Shown here: piece after piece, positions 7,979 through 16,700 of the stretch
Position numbering within the stretch: position 1 is the stretch's first letter
Layout: each line of letters begins with the position of its first letter
NCBI GenBank assembly: GCA_020636375.1
Contig: JACJXZ010000004.1
Coordinates: 248,001 to 312,000, forward strand
Source of the DNA: Lewinellaceae bacterium
GTDB lineage: Bacteria; Bacteroidota; Bacteroidia; Chitinophagales; Saprospiraceae
Reading direction: 5' to 3'
DNA: 64,000 bases
The notes under the pieces: model-generated
Databases searched by the model: none
What the model was told of the DNA's origin: nothing
The model's input: only the letters and a program-made list of their open reading frames with translations
Program-made: the position numbers and the translations under genes

Positions 7979-10315
7979 ATGAAGAAACTACTACTGATCC
8001 TTATACTCCTGGCCCCTGTCTTCCTGGCGGCCCAGCAAAAATTTACCCTCAGCGGCTACGTGCGCGACGCCGCCAACGGCGAGACCCTGGTGGGGGCCAA
8101 CATCCTCCTGCAGGAGCCCCGGGGGCAGGGCACCACCACCAACGCCTACGGCTTCTACTCTCTACAGCTGCCTGCCGGGAAGTACGAGCTGGCCTTTACC
8201 TACCTGGGTTATGAGCCGAAAAAGGAAACCATCGCGCTGGATCAGGACATCCGGCTGAATGTCAACCTGGAAGAAGAAACCCTGCAGCTGAGAGAAGTGG
8301 TGGTCACCGCCCGGGAGGAGGACGCCAACGTGCGCAGCACCGAGATGGGCACCGTCGGCCTGGCAATGGAAAACATCAAGAAGCTGCCCGCCCTGATGGG
8401 GGAGGTCGACGTGCTGAAAGCCATACAGCTGCTGCCGGGCGTGCTGTCGGCAGGGGAGGGGACGTCGGGCTTCTACGTGCGGGGCGGCGGGCCGGACCAG
8501 AACCTGGTGCTGCTCGACGAGGCGGTGGTCTACAATTCCGGCCACCTGCTGGGCTTCTTTTCGGTATTCAACGCCGACGCCATCAAGAACACCACCCTGA
8601 TCAAAGGCGGCATGCCCGCTCAGTACGGGGGGCGGCTGTCGTCGGTGGTGGATATTCAGATGAAGGAAGGCAACAACCAGAACTTCGCCGTGGAGGGAGG
8701 GATCGGCGCCATTGCCTCCCGCCTGACCGTGCAGGGGCCCATCGTCCGCGACCGCAGTTCCTTTATGGTGTCGGCGCGGCGCACCTACGCCCTCGACCTG
8801 GCGCAGCCCTTCCTGAAGGGCACCAACTTCGAGGGCACCAATTACTACTTCTACGACCTCAACGCCAAGCTCAACTACCGCTTCGGCGACAAGGACCGCC
8901 TCTTCTTCAGCACTTACTTCGGGCGGGACGTGCTGAAGTTCCGGGGCAATTTCCGCGACTTCTACTTCGACCTGCCCTACGGCAACGCCACCGCCACCCT
9001 GCGCTGGAACCACCTGTTCAGCAGCAAGCTCTTCATGAACGTCTCGGCCATCTACAACGACTATGATTTCAGCTTTGACGGCGGGCAGGGCGAATTCCGC
9101 ATCGGCCTGTTCTCCGGAGTGCGCGACTGGAACGGGAAGGTGGACTTCGACTGGTTTCCCGGCGCCGGCCACAAGGTCAAGTTCGGCGCCAATTATACCT
9201 ACCACAAACTGACGCCCAACGTAGCCAGCGCCACCAACGGCGAGCAAACCTTCACCAACGACTTCGAGCCCCGCTACGCCCACGAGTCGGCCGTTTACCT
9301 GCTCGACGACTTCAGCCTGGGCCGCCGCCTGAGCCTCAACACCGGCCTGCGCCTGTCGGCCTTCACCCAGGTGGGCCCCTACGTTTCCAAAATAGATTCG
9401 GCAGTTTATGCCGACGGCGAGCCGGTGAAGACCTACCTGGGCGTGGAACCCCGCCTGAGCCTCACCTGGAACCTGGCGCCCAGCTCGTCGGTCAAGGCCG
9501 GGGTCACCCTCGCCAACCAGTACCTGCACCTGGTCAGCAACTCCACCAGCACCCTGCCTGCCGACGTGTGGGTGCCCAGCTCGGAGCTCGTCCGGCCGCA
9601 GATCGGCCTGCAGTACGCTGTGGGTTATTTCCGCAACTTTGCCAACAATGTGTTCGAAGGCTCGCTGGAGGTCTACTACAAAGACCTGCGCAACCAGATC
9701 GACTACCGGGAAAACTACGTCGACGACGTAGCCAACGACCTGGAAACGGAGTTCGTCTTCGGCAGGGGGCGCGCCTACGGGGCGGAGCTGTTCCTCCAGA
9801 AGCGCAAAGGGCGGCTGACCGGCTGGGTGGGGTACACCCTGTCGCGCACCGAGCGCATCTTCCCGGAGATCAACAACGGGGAGGCGTTCCCCGCCGTCTA
9901 CGACCGCCGGCACGACCTGTCCGTCGTGGCCAACTACCAGCTCAGCCGCAAATGGGAGCTGAGCGGCGCCTTCGTCTTCGGCTCGGGCAATGCCTACACG
10001 CCCGTCCAAAGCCTGTACTTCATCGACCGCTTCCCCGTCACCCAGTACGGCCCGCGCAACAGCGCCCGCCTGCAGGACTACCACCGGCTGGACTTGTCGG
10101 CCACCTTCACGCCCCGGCCGGATTCGGAGAAGCGCTTCACCTCCAGCTGGGCTTTCTCCGTCTACAACGCCTACAGCCGCCAGAACCCCTTCTTCATCTA
10201 CTACGACCTGCAGTCGGACCCGGCGGCGGGCACGGCCCAGGCCACGGCGTACAAGGTGTCCTTGTTTCCCGTCATCCCGACGGTGACGTGGAATTTCAAG
10301 TGGAAGGGGCGGTAG
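7979..10315 (+). CDS. TonB-dependent receptor
   Basis: A 778-residue outer-membrane protein. Residues 1-19 are a signal peptide (MKKLLLILILLAPVFLAAQQ); about 22-100 form a CarboxypepD_reg-like beta-sandwich (FTLSGYVRDAANGETLVGAN); about 115-235 are the plug (LPALMGEVDVLKAIQLLPGV, then SGFYVRGGGPDQNLVLLDEA); the rest is a beta-barrel ending in an aromatic strand (PTVTWNFKWKGR). It would import a ligand with energy from TonB-ExbBD. No SusD-like gene follows, so this is not a SusC/D pair and the substrate is unknown. It stands alone downstream of the CRISPR array; the gap after it contains repeat fragments. Confidence 0.92.
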   Translation: MKKLLLILILLAPVFLAAQQKFTLSGYVRDAANGETLVGANILLQEPRGQGTTTNAYGFYSLQLPAGKYELAFTYLGYEPKKETIALDQDIRLNVNLEEETLQLREVVVTAREEDANVRSTEMGTVGLAMENIKKLPALMGEVDVLKAIQLLPGVLSAGEGTSGFYVRGGGPDQNLVLLDEAVVYNSGHLLGFFSVFNADAIKNTTLIKGGMPAQYGGRLSSVVDIQMKEGNNQNFAVEGGIGAIASRLTVQGPIVRDRSSFMVSARRTYALDLAQPFLKGTNFEGTNYYFYDLNAKLNYRFGDKDRLFFSTYFGRDVLKFRGNFRDFYFDLPYGNATATLRWNHLFSSKLFMNVSAIYNDYDFSFDGGQGEFRIGLFSGVRDWNGKVDFDWFPGAGHKVKFGANYTYHKLTPNVASATNGEQTFTNDFEPRYAHESAVYLLDDFSLGRRLSLNTGLRLSAFTQVGPYVSKIDSAVYADGEPVKTYLGVEPRLSLTWNLAPSSSVKAGVTLANQYLHLVSNSTSTLPADVWVPSSELVRPQIGLQYAVGYFRNFANNVFEGSLEVYYKDLRNQIDYRENYVDDVANDLETEFVFGRGRAYGAELFLQKRKGRLTGWVGYTLSRTERIFPEINNGEAFPAVYDRRHDLSVVANYQLSRKWELSGAFVFGSGNAYTPVQSLYFIDRFPVTQYGPRNSARLQDYHRLDLSATFTPRPDSEKRFTSSWAFSVYNAYSRQNPFFIYYDLQSDPAAGTAQATAYKVSLFPVIPTVTWNFKWKGR

Positions 10316-10635
10316 GGAGGCGGGGTATTATATTGTGTGATGTAACAGAGGCTGTGAGAAAAAACGATGACTGGCCGTTTCTTCAAGCCGGGCAAGTTCG
10401 CCGTTGTTTGTTGTTAGCCGAAAGCACTAGATCCTCCGGGCGGACAACCGACAACCAATAACGCGTTCCCGCCCAACTCCGCCCCCTTCCATGACCAAAG
10501 TCACCCCTCCATCCTGACCAATATCAGTGCAGGAGATCGTAGAATGCCATAATTAGGAGGAGAATTCTGCTGTGGAGTATGCGGCAGGAGGTGTTCTTTC
10601 GTAGCAACCGATTTATCTACCAAAAACATCAGATC
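10316..10635. repeat. Intergenic gap with fragments of the dispersed TTGT/ACAA repeat
   Basis: The gap holds another copy of the short repeat text (CGCCGTTGTTTGTTGTTAGC near 10400 and ACAACCGACAACCAATAACG near 10443). A purine-rich AGGAGGAG lies at about 10557, upstream of an alternative ATG at 10579. No separate gene was found. Confidence 0.45.
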
Positions 10636-11886
10636 ATGAACCGGGAGTATCAAAAAATGTGGGAGGTTCAGCAGGAGATGCTGGGCCAGTGGTTAAGCTT
10701 TTACAAAAAGCTGTTTCCGTCCTTTGAAGAAAAAACTTCCCGGGCTGCAGGAAAAAAAGACCAGAAAGCATCGACTGTTTCCCCCACCGAATGGCCCAAG
10801 GCGATGACGGATTTCTATCAGCATTGGATGCAGGACCAGGAGGAAGTGGCCCGGAAATGGTGGAAGGCTTTCGGAGAAATGTCGGGAGCTCCTGCCCCCT
10901 ACTTCTCTGGTTTCGGCTTTTCCAAAGCTCAGGAAGAAAGCGCGAAGTTCTGGAAAACCTGGGCCGAACAGGCCAACAAGCTCTGGCCTTTTGTCGGGCA
11001 GGCCAAAGCCGGACAAGGCAAATTGCCCTTCCTGGAAGCGTATTCCAACTGGCTGTCGGGCTTCTATCAGTTCTGGAAGCCCTGGGCCAGCCAGATGGAG
11101 GCCATGGGCTATGAACCCAAATTCATCGACAAGTACTTTTCCGGACAGGCATTCCGGGAAGCCGTTGAAAAGTTCCCGGGCTTCATGCCGGGAGAGACCT
11201 GGACCAGCTTTCTGAACAAGTCTCACCAGGGCTTTGACAAATACATCGAATTCCTGAACGACATCGACCTGCCCTTCGACGAAATGGCCGCCTTCTGGGA
11301 TAAGATGCTGGTGCGGTTGACGCCGCTGGATGAGGTGCCGTTGTTCCGCCTGGGCAACAACATCCACCACTACCTCGAGATTCTGGCCAACCCGTTCTAC
11401 GCCATCGCCGGCACGCCAAAGATCATGCGGACGCAGAAAGTCCTGCGCGACATCCAGTTCAACTACCTCTCCTTCGTGCTTAAGAATGCCGAGCTGAGGG
11501 GCAAGCTGCTGGAATCCAGCATGGCCGTTTTGCCGGAAACGATCCGGACGTATATGGACGATTATGAAACCCAGGGCAAGGTTCCCGTCGGAGTGGAATT
11601 CTTCCAGCACTACATCGACAACCTGGACAAACACCTGAAGGTATTGCTGGCTTCGGACGATTATACCCACATCCAAAACGAAGTGGCCCGCGTCGGCGTT
11701 ACCCTCAAGTCCAAAATAGACGAACTGATCGAGCTCTCCGTCGAAGGCCTGCCGCTGCTGACCAAATCGGATGAGGACGACATCGCCCGGGAGATCGAAG
11801 CCCTGCGGGTAAAGCTGCGGGAGCTGGGCGACAAACAGAAGAAGGACCTGAGCAAAACCGCCCTGAAGAAAGAAGCGTTGAATTAA
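10636..11886 (+). CDS. PhaE-like class III poly(3-hydroxyalkanoate) synthase subunit
   Basis: The protein (416 residues from 10636) is rich in tryptophan and aromatic residues (FYQHWMQDQEEVARKWWKAF, WLSGFYQFWKPWASQMEAMG). It has a central helical domain (ILANPFYAIAGTPKIMR, then LRDIQFNYLSFVLKNAELRG) and a lysine/glutamate-rich C-terminal coiled coil (DDIAREIEALRVKLRELGDK). This resembles PhaE, the partner of the catalytic PhaC in class III PHA synthases. No phaC is in the window, so the assignment rests on sequence character. MNREYQKMWEVQQEM looks like the natural N-terminus; an in-frame ATG at 10579 adds 19 residues and has purine-rich sequence upstream. A strong terminator follows. Confidence 0.6.
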   Translation: MNREYQKMWEVQQEMLGQWLSFYKKLFPSFEEKTSRAAGKKDQKASTVSPTEWPKAMTDFYQHWMQDQEEVARKWWKAFGEMSGAPAPYFSGFGFSKAQEESAKFWKTWAEQANKLWPFVGQAKAGQGKLPFLEAYSNWLSGFYQFWKPWASQMEAMGYEPKFIDKYFSGQAFREAVEKFPGFMPGETWTSFLNKSHQGFDKYIEFLNDIDLPFDEMAAFWDKMLVRLTPLDEVPLFRLGNNIHHYLEILANPFYAIAGTPKIMRTQKVLRDIQFNYLSFVLKNAELRGKLLESSMAVLPETIRTYMDDYETQGKVPVGVEFFQHYIDNLDKHLKVLLASDDYTHIQNEVARVGVTLKSKIDELIELSVEGLPLLTKSDEDDIAREIEALRVKLRELGDKQKKDLSKTALKKEALN

Positions 11887-11905
11887 CATAACCTATACTC
11901 AGGCA

Positions 11906-11954
11906 CAAAAAGCCGGTTGCGGGGCCCCGTAAGGCGTCCGCAGCCGGCTTTTTT
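11906..11954 (+). terminator. Terminator of the PhaE-like gene
   Basis: AAAAAGCCGGTTGCGG pairs with CCGCAGCCGGCTTTTT (16 bp with one G-T pair) around a 15-base loop and ends in T6. It starts 20 bases after the stop codon. The remaining ~280 bases up to the tRNA hold no gene. Confidence 0.85.
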
Positions 11955-12218
11955 GTGGGGGAAAGAATCAATTTGCGAAGTTCGATTTGCGCCCGTCTCT
12001 TTCGAGCCGGGTAAAATTTTTGATTTGCCGGGGAACATCCCGGGCGGGGGCTCCCCGCACCTCACACATTTTAACCCAAGCTCGATATGCAGGCCCCAAC
12101 TTCGCCGCCCACCGCTCACCGTCTGCCATCCGCCGTCTACCGTCCGCCGCCCTCCTTCACCAGCTGATGCCGAAAATACTTTGGAACAAAAAATTCCTCA
12201 AGTCCGTTTTAATTTCGC

Positions 12219-12226
12219 TATTTTTG
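12219..12226 (+). promoter_or_regulatory. -7 promoter element of tRNA-Ser(CGA)
   Basis: TATTTTTG fits the Bacteroidota -7 consensus TAnnTTTG and ends 11 bases before the mature tRNA 5' end. No clear TTTG box stands at the expected 19-base spacing. Confidence 0.45.
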
Positions 12227-12237
12227 CGGTGTCAACA

Positions 12238-12324
12238 GGAGGAGTGCCAGAGTGGTTGAATGGGCCGCACTCGAAATGCGGTGTACTGGCAACGGTACCG
12301 GGGGTTCGAATCCCTCCTCCTCCG
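12238..12324 (+). tRNA. tRNA-Ser (anticodon CGA)
   Basis: An 87-base class II tRNA. Acceptor strands GGAGGAG and CTCCTCC flank the gene with discriminator G; the anticodon stem CCGCA/TGCGG holds the loop CTCGAAA (anticodon CGA, reads UCG). A long variable arm (GTACTGGCAACGGTACC region) and the T-loop TTCGAAT are present. CCA is not encoded (GCA follows). The T-arm, 3' end and downstream terminator are identical to those of tRNA-Ser(TGA) at 29.7 kb. Confidence 0.95.
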
Positions 12325-12338
12325 CAAAACTTTCAGAT

Positions 12339-12371
12339 GGGCCGCCAATTTGGCGGCCTTTTCTGTTTTTT
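12339..12371 (+). terminator. Terminator after tRNA-Ser(CGA)
   Basis: GGCCGCC-AATTT-GGCGGCC is followed by TTTTCTGTTTTTT. The whole 3' flank, starting directly after the tRNA, is the same as that of tRNA-Ser(TGA) on the other strand at 29681-29724. Confidence 0.8.
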
Positions 12372-12412
12372 AACCGGTGGCCGGAGCTTGTTCATGGCCA
12401 CCGGTTAAAAAA
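12366..12412. repeat. Perfect 17 bp inverted repeat
   Basis: TTTTTTAACCGGTGGCC at 12366-12382 and its exact reverse complement at 12396-12412 are separated by 13 bases. Flanked by T and A runs, it can act as a bidirectional terminator. It lies just behind the tRNA terminator and overlaps the putative GTG start of the next frame. Confidence 0.75.
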
Positions 12413-12760
12413 TGGAAAATTACCGGCGAAAAGGCGGTTCCCTATTACAATATCCGTTACAACAATGGAGAAAAATTCTACGACGGAAACCCCATTCTCA
12501 GTGCTTTAGCCGATGGCCGGCTCCTGCGCATCATACAGGAAGAACCGGAATCGCAGCGTATTTTTTTACGGGCCTCCCTGGAAAAAAGGCCTGAAGATGA
12601 AATCGATGAATTGGTCATTATCCTGGAGCTTTCGCAGGAAGCCAAACCCCTTCTGGAAGAACTGATCCGGAAATGGCTGGTGGAAAAAGAGGAAAAAGAA
12701 GCCATGGGTCGGTTCATCAGGGAAAGGCTGCGCAATGTGACGGCGCAGCCGGAGGCGTAA
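12377..12760 (+). CDS. Hypothetical protein, possibly a 5'-truncated gene
   Basis: This open frame encodes about 115-127 acidic residues (for example RPEDEIDELVIILELSQEAK and EELIRKWLVEKEEKE), mostly helical, with no signal peptide. The only upstream start is a GTG at 12377, inside the 17 bp inverted repeat, so either the true start is missed or the 5' end was lost next to the tRNA. Codon use resembles the neighbouring genes. No family was recognised. It is convergent with the PorP/SprF gene. Confidence 0.35.
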   Translation: MAGACSWPPVKKWKITGEKAVPYYNIRYNNGEKFYDGNPILSALADGRLLRIIQEEPESQRIFLRASLEKRPEDEIDELVIILELSQEAKPLLEELIRKWLVEKEEKEAMGRFIRERLRNVTAQPEA

Positions 12761-12787
12761 CCCAATGCCTCCCGGTGTTTCGCAAAC

Positions 12788-13741
12788 CTAATCCCACCCC
12801 ATCTGATACGACAACACCAGCTCATGCGTCAGCCCCACGCCCGCCTCGAACGTGCTGGCCAGGAAGAAGGAGCTGGAATAATTCAGCTGCCATTGCTCCC
12901 CCAGCCCTGCGCCCAGCTGCAGGTGAGCCTGCCAGTCGGAGGATACGGCGCCGCCGGCGAAGAAGCGCTGGTCGAATAAAGCCACCCGCACGCCGCTCCA
13001 GACGTTGGTCGGGGCATAAAACACATGCTTAACCCACACTACCGGCTCGGCGTAGCCGTAGCCGTCGTCGAAGTAGAAACGCATGCCGGCGTAGGCGTGG
13101 TAGTGCAGCGCGCGCTTCAGGTTGCCCTGCCGCTGCCCCTGCCCGTCGAAGTAGAGGTCGCCCGGGAAGCTCTGCTCCACGGACAGGCCGGTGAAGAAGA
13201 ACTTCTCATCCCGACGGCTGGACCCGACCTGCGCGTAGTAGAACAGGCCGGCCGTGGCGTTGGGGTAGAAGCGCGACTGCATGGCGTCGCTCAGCAGGCC
13301 GTCGTTGAGGTCTTCGACCTTGATCTTGCTGCCGTCAAGCTGAAACTGCGAGCCGGAAACGCCCAGCCCGATGGACAGGCCGTGCTTGCGGTAGCGGTGG
13401 AACTGCAACTGGTAGGAGTAGAACAACTGCGCCTGGGTATAATTGGTGGGCCCGAACCGGTCGTTGGCTACAAAGCCGCCGAAGCTCATGTGGTTGTCCT
13501 CGTTGGTGTACTTCGCGGCGGCCAGGATGGTCTGAGGCGCCCCCTCGAAACCGGTCCATTGCCGGCGGTAAGCCAGGTCCACATCCAGAGTCTTCCAGGT
13601 ACCGTAGGGGTCGAACAGGTCCACCGCCGCCGGGTTGACGACGTAGTCGAACGACCGGAACTGCGACCAGTGGGCCAATTGCTGGGCGGCCAGCGGAACC
13701 GCCACGGATGAAGACAGGATAAGTATGTAAAAGTATTTCAT
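12788..13741 (-). CDS. PorP/SprF family type IX secretion system membrane protein
   Basis: A 317-residue protein with signal peptide MKYFYILILSSSVAVPLAAQ, the family opening HWSQFRSFDYVVNPAAVDLF (the NPA motif), and an outer-membrane beta-barrel with AYRRQWTGFEGAPQTI (family motif YRxQW). PorP/SprF proteins work at the outer membrane with the type IX secretion machinery and often retain a C-terminally sorted partner at the surface. It starts 23 bases after the end of the giant adhesin-like gene, so the two form one leftward operon and probably a cargo/anchor pair. Confidence 0.9.
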   Translation of the reverse strand: MKYFYILILSSSVAVPLAAQQLAHWSQFRSFDYVVNPAAVDLFDPYGTWKTLDVDLAYRRQWTGFEGAPQTILAAAKYTNEDNHMSFGGFVANDRFGPTNYTQAQLFYSYQLQFHRYRKHGLSIGLGVSGSQFQLDGSKIKVEDLNDGLLSDAMQSRFYPNATAGLFYYAQVGSSRRDEKFFFTGLSVEQSFPGDLYFDGQGQRQGNLKRALHYHAYAGMRFYFDDGYGYAEPVVWVKHVFYAPTNVWSGVRVALFDQRFFAGGAVSSDWQAHLQLGAGLGEQWQLNYSSSFFLASTFEAGVGLTHELVLSYQMGWD

Positions 13742-13764
13742 GGCATTGGTTTTGCTATAACAGT

Positions 13765-16700
13765 TTATTCCCGAATCACTGTAATGGTTTTTCTTATCGC
13801 ATACGGCTCGCCCGCCACCTCCACCACCAGCACATACAGGTAAGTGCCCGCCGGCAGTTCCTTGCCTTTGTAAGTTCCGTCCCAGTCGCCCTGGTAATCA
13901 CGTGATTCGTATACCACATCCCCCCAGCGGTTGAAGATGGACAGCTTGTGGTCCGGATAAAAAGCCAGCTCCGGGATGACGAAGAAATCGTTAACCCCGT
14001 CGCCGTTGGGGGTGATGGTATTGACCGGGTCGATCAGGGGGGCATCCTTGTCCAGGACTTCGACAAAGAGGCTGGCCGTATCGCGGCAGCCATTCTCATC
14101 GATCCCGATCACCAGGTAAGTTACCGAAGAGTCCGGCGTCACCACCGGGTCCGGGCAGTCCGGGCAATCCAGGAAGCTTCCCGGTATCCATTCGTACCTG
14201 TCCGCCCCGCTGGCCAGCAACGGGAAGGACTCGCTGGCGCGCAACCTGGGCACCTCGCTCAGGCTCACCTCCGGCGCCGGAAGGATAGAGAGCTCGATAT
14301 CGGCAGTATCCGCCCCGCAGGCATTGGATGCGATCAGGGAATAAACCGTCGGCCCTTCCGGTGATACTGCGGCGGTAGCCGGGCCGGTGATTTCCAGGGT
14401 TCCCGAACCGTCCAGCCAGGTGTACTCGTTTCCACCACTGCCCAGGAGTTCCAGGCTTTCTCCTGCGCAGGCGCCCGGAGCGGAGGCAATGATCATTGCA
14501 TCAGGTACGTCATCCCGGGCGACTTCCACGGCCGCTTCCCCGGAGCAGCCCTGCCCGTCGGTGACGGTGACGCTGTATGCGCCGGCCGAGCTGACGGTAA
14601 TCGTTGGCGCTACCTCCCCGGTCGACCACAGGTAGCTTTCAAAAGTGCCGGCGCTGAGCGTCGTCGAGGCGCCGGAGCAGAAGGCCAACTGGCCGATGAT
14701 CTGGGGCATCAGCTCGGCGGTTTCCGTCACCTCCACCGCCGTTTCCCCGGAGCAGCCCAGCTCGTCGGTGACGGTGACGCTGAAAGTGCCGGCCGAGCTA
14801 ATGGTAACCGTTGAGGTAGTGTCGCCGGTCGACCACAGGTAGCTGTCATAAGTGCCGGCGCCGAGCGTCGTCGAGGCGCCGGCGCAGAAGGACAGTTGGC
14901 CGGTGACCTGCGGCGTGGGTTCGGCACTTTGGGCGACCTCCACGGCCGTTTCCCCGAAGCAGCCCTGCCCGTCGGAAACCGTTACGCTGTAGGTTCCTGC
15001 AACCCCTACGGCGATGGCCTGGGTAGTGTCGCCGGTCGACCACAGGTAGCTGTCATAAGTGCCGGCGCCGAGCGTCGTCGAGGCACCGGGACAGAAGGAC
15101 AACTGGCCGGTGACCTGCGGCATCAGCCCTTCGCTTTCCACAACCTGGGCTTCGGCCTGCCCGGCGCAACCCTGCTCGTTGGTAACCGTAACGCTGAAAC
15201 TGCCTTCGGCATTGACGGTGATGGTTTGGGTGGTATCTCCGGTCGACCAGAGGTAGCTGTCATAAGTGCCCGCGCCGAGCGTAGTCGAGGCGCCGGGGCA
15301 GAAGGAAAACGAACCGGTGATCTGAGGCATGGGTTCATCCGCCTGAACGATGTTTTCTTCCGCGCTTCCGGCGCAACCCTGTTCGTTGGTGACGGTGACG
15401 CTGAAGCTGCCTTCGGAACTGACCGTAATGGTTTGGGTAGTGTCGCCGGTCGACCACAGGTAGCTGTCATAAGCGCCCGCGCCGAGCGTAGTCGAGGCGC
15501 CGGGGCAGAAGGACAGTTGCCCGGCAATCTGCGGCATGGGTATTTCGGCTGCCGTGACGGTTGCCGCAGCGCTTCCGGCGCAGCCCTGTTCGTTGGTGAC
15601 GGTGACGCCAAAGCTGCCTTCGGTATTGACTGTAATGGTTTGGGTAGTGTCGCCGGTCGACCACAGGTAGCTGTCATAAGTGCCCGCGCCAAGCGTAGTC
15701 GAGGCACCGGGGCAGAAGGCCAGCTGTCCGCTGACCTGCGGCTCGGGCATTTCGCCCTGCTCCACCAGCTCCGACGTCTGCCCCGTGCAACCGATCTCAT
15801 CCGACACGATGACCGTATAGACCCCTCCGGTATCGACGGAAATAGTTTGGGTAGTATCGCCGGTCGACCAGAGGTAAGTATCATGCGTGCCGGCGCTGAG
15901 CATGGTCGAGGCGCCGGGGCAGATGAACAACTCACCGGTGATTTCCGGTATGATGGATGGGTTCAGGGTGGTTTGTACCGAAGCCGCGCCGGTGCAGCCG
16001 AATTCATTGGTGACCGTCACGCTGAAGGCGCCGCTGCGGTTGACGGCAATAGTTTGAGTGGTGTCGCCGGTCGACCAGAGGTAGTTTTCATAGTTGCCTG
16101 CGTCGAGGACCGTAGAGGAACCCGAACAGATGGTGAGTTCTCCGCTGATCTGGGGCGTCAGCTCCGGCAGTTCCATCACCTCTACGGTGGCTTGCCCGGT
16201 ACAGCCCTGGTCATTGACGACGGTAACGGTCACGGACCCTTCGGTATTGACGGTGACGGTTTGGGTAAAACCGCCGGTCGACCAGAGGTAGGCTTCGTAG
16301 TCGCCCGCATCGAGGGTGGTGGCGCCGCCGGGGCAGAAGGAGAGCGACCCGGTGACCTGGGGCATGGGGGTTTCCAGGGCGAAGGTTTGGATGGAGGCCG
16401 TGCCGGCGCAGCCCAGTTCGTCGGCCACGGTGACGCTGTACGTGCCTTCGTCATCAATAACGATGAAGCTGGTGGTTTCGCCGTTCGACCAGAGGTAGCT
16501 TTCGTATTCGCCGGCTTCCAGGGTAGTGCCCTGCCCCTGGCAGAAGGTAGTGTCGCCGGTGATCTCCGGTTCGGGGTTGTTGACGACGATAATGTCGACC
16601 GTATCGCTGTCCATGCAGCCTTTCCCGTCGACGGCCTCCAGGATGTATACGGTGGAGCCGTCGGGGGTTACGGTTAATTCGCCCATACTGCCCGGAAAGC

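Noticed and set aside
8162..10084. 640-residue open frame opposite the TonB-dependent receptor
   Set aside because: A long antisense frame from high-GC codon bias; no signal peptide or domain, and the plus-strand receptor is unambiguous.
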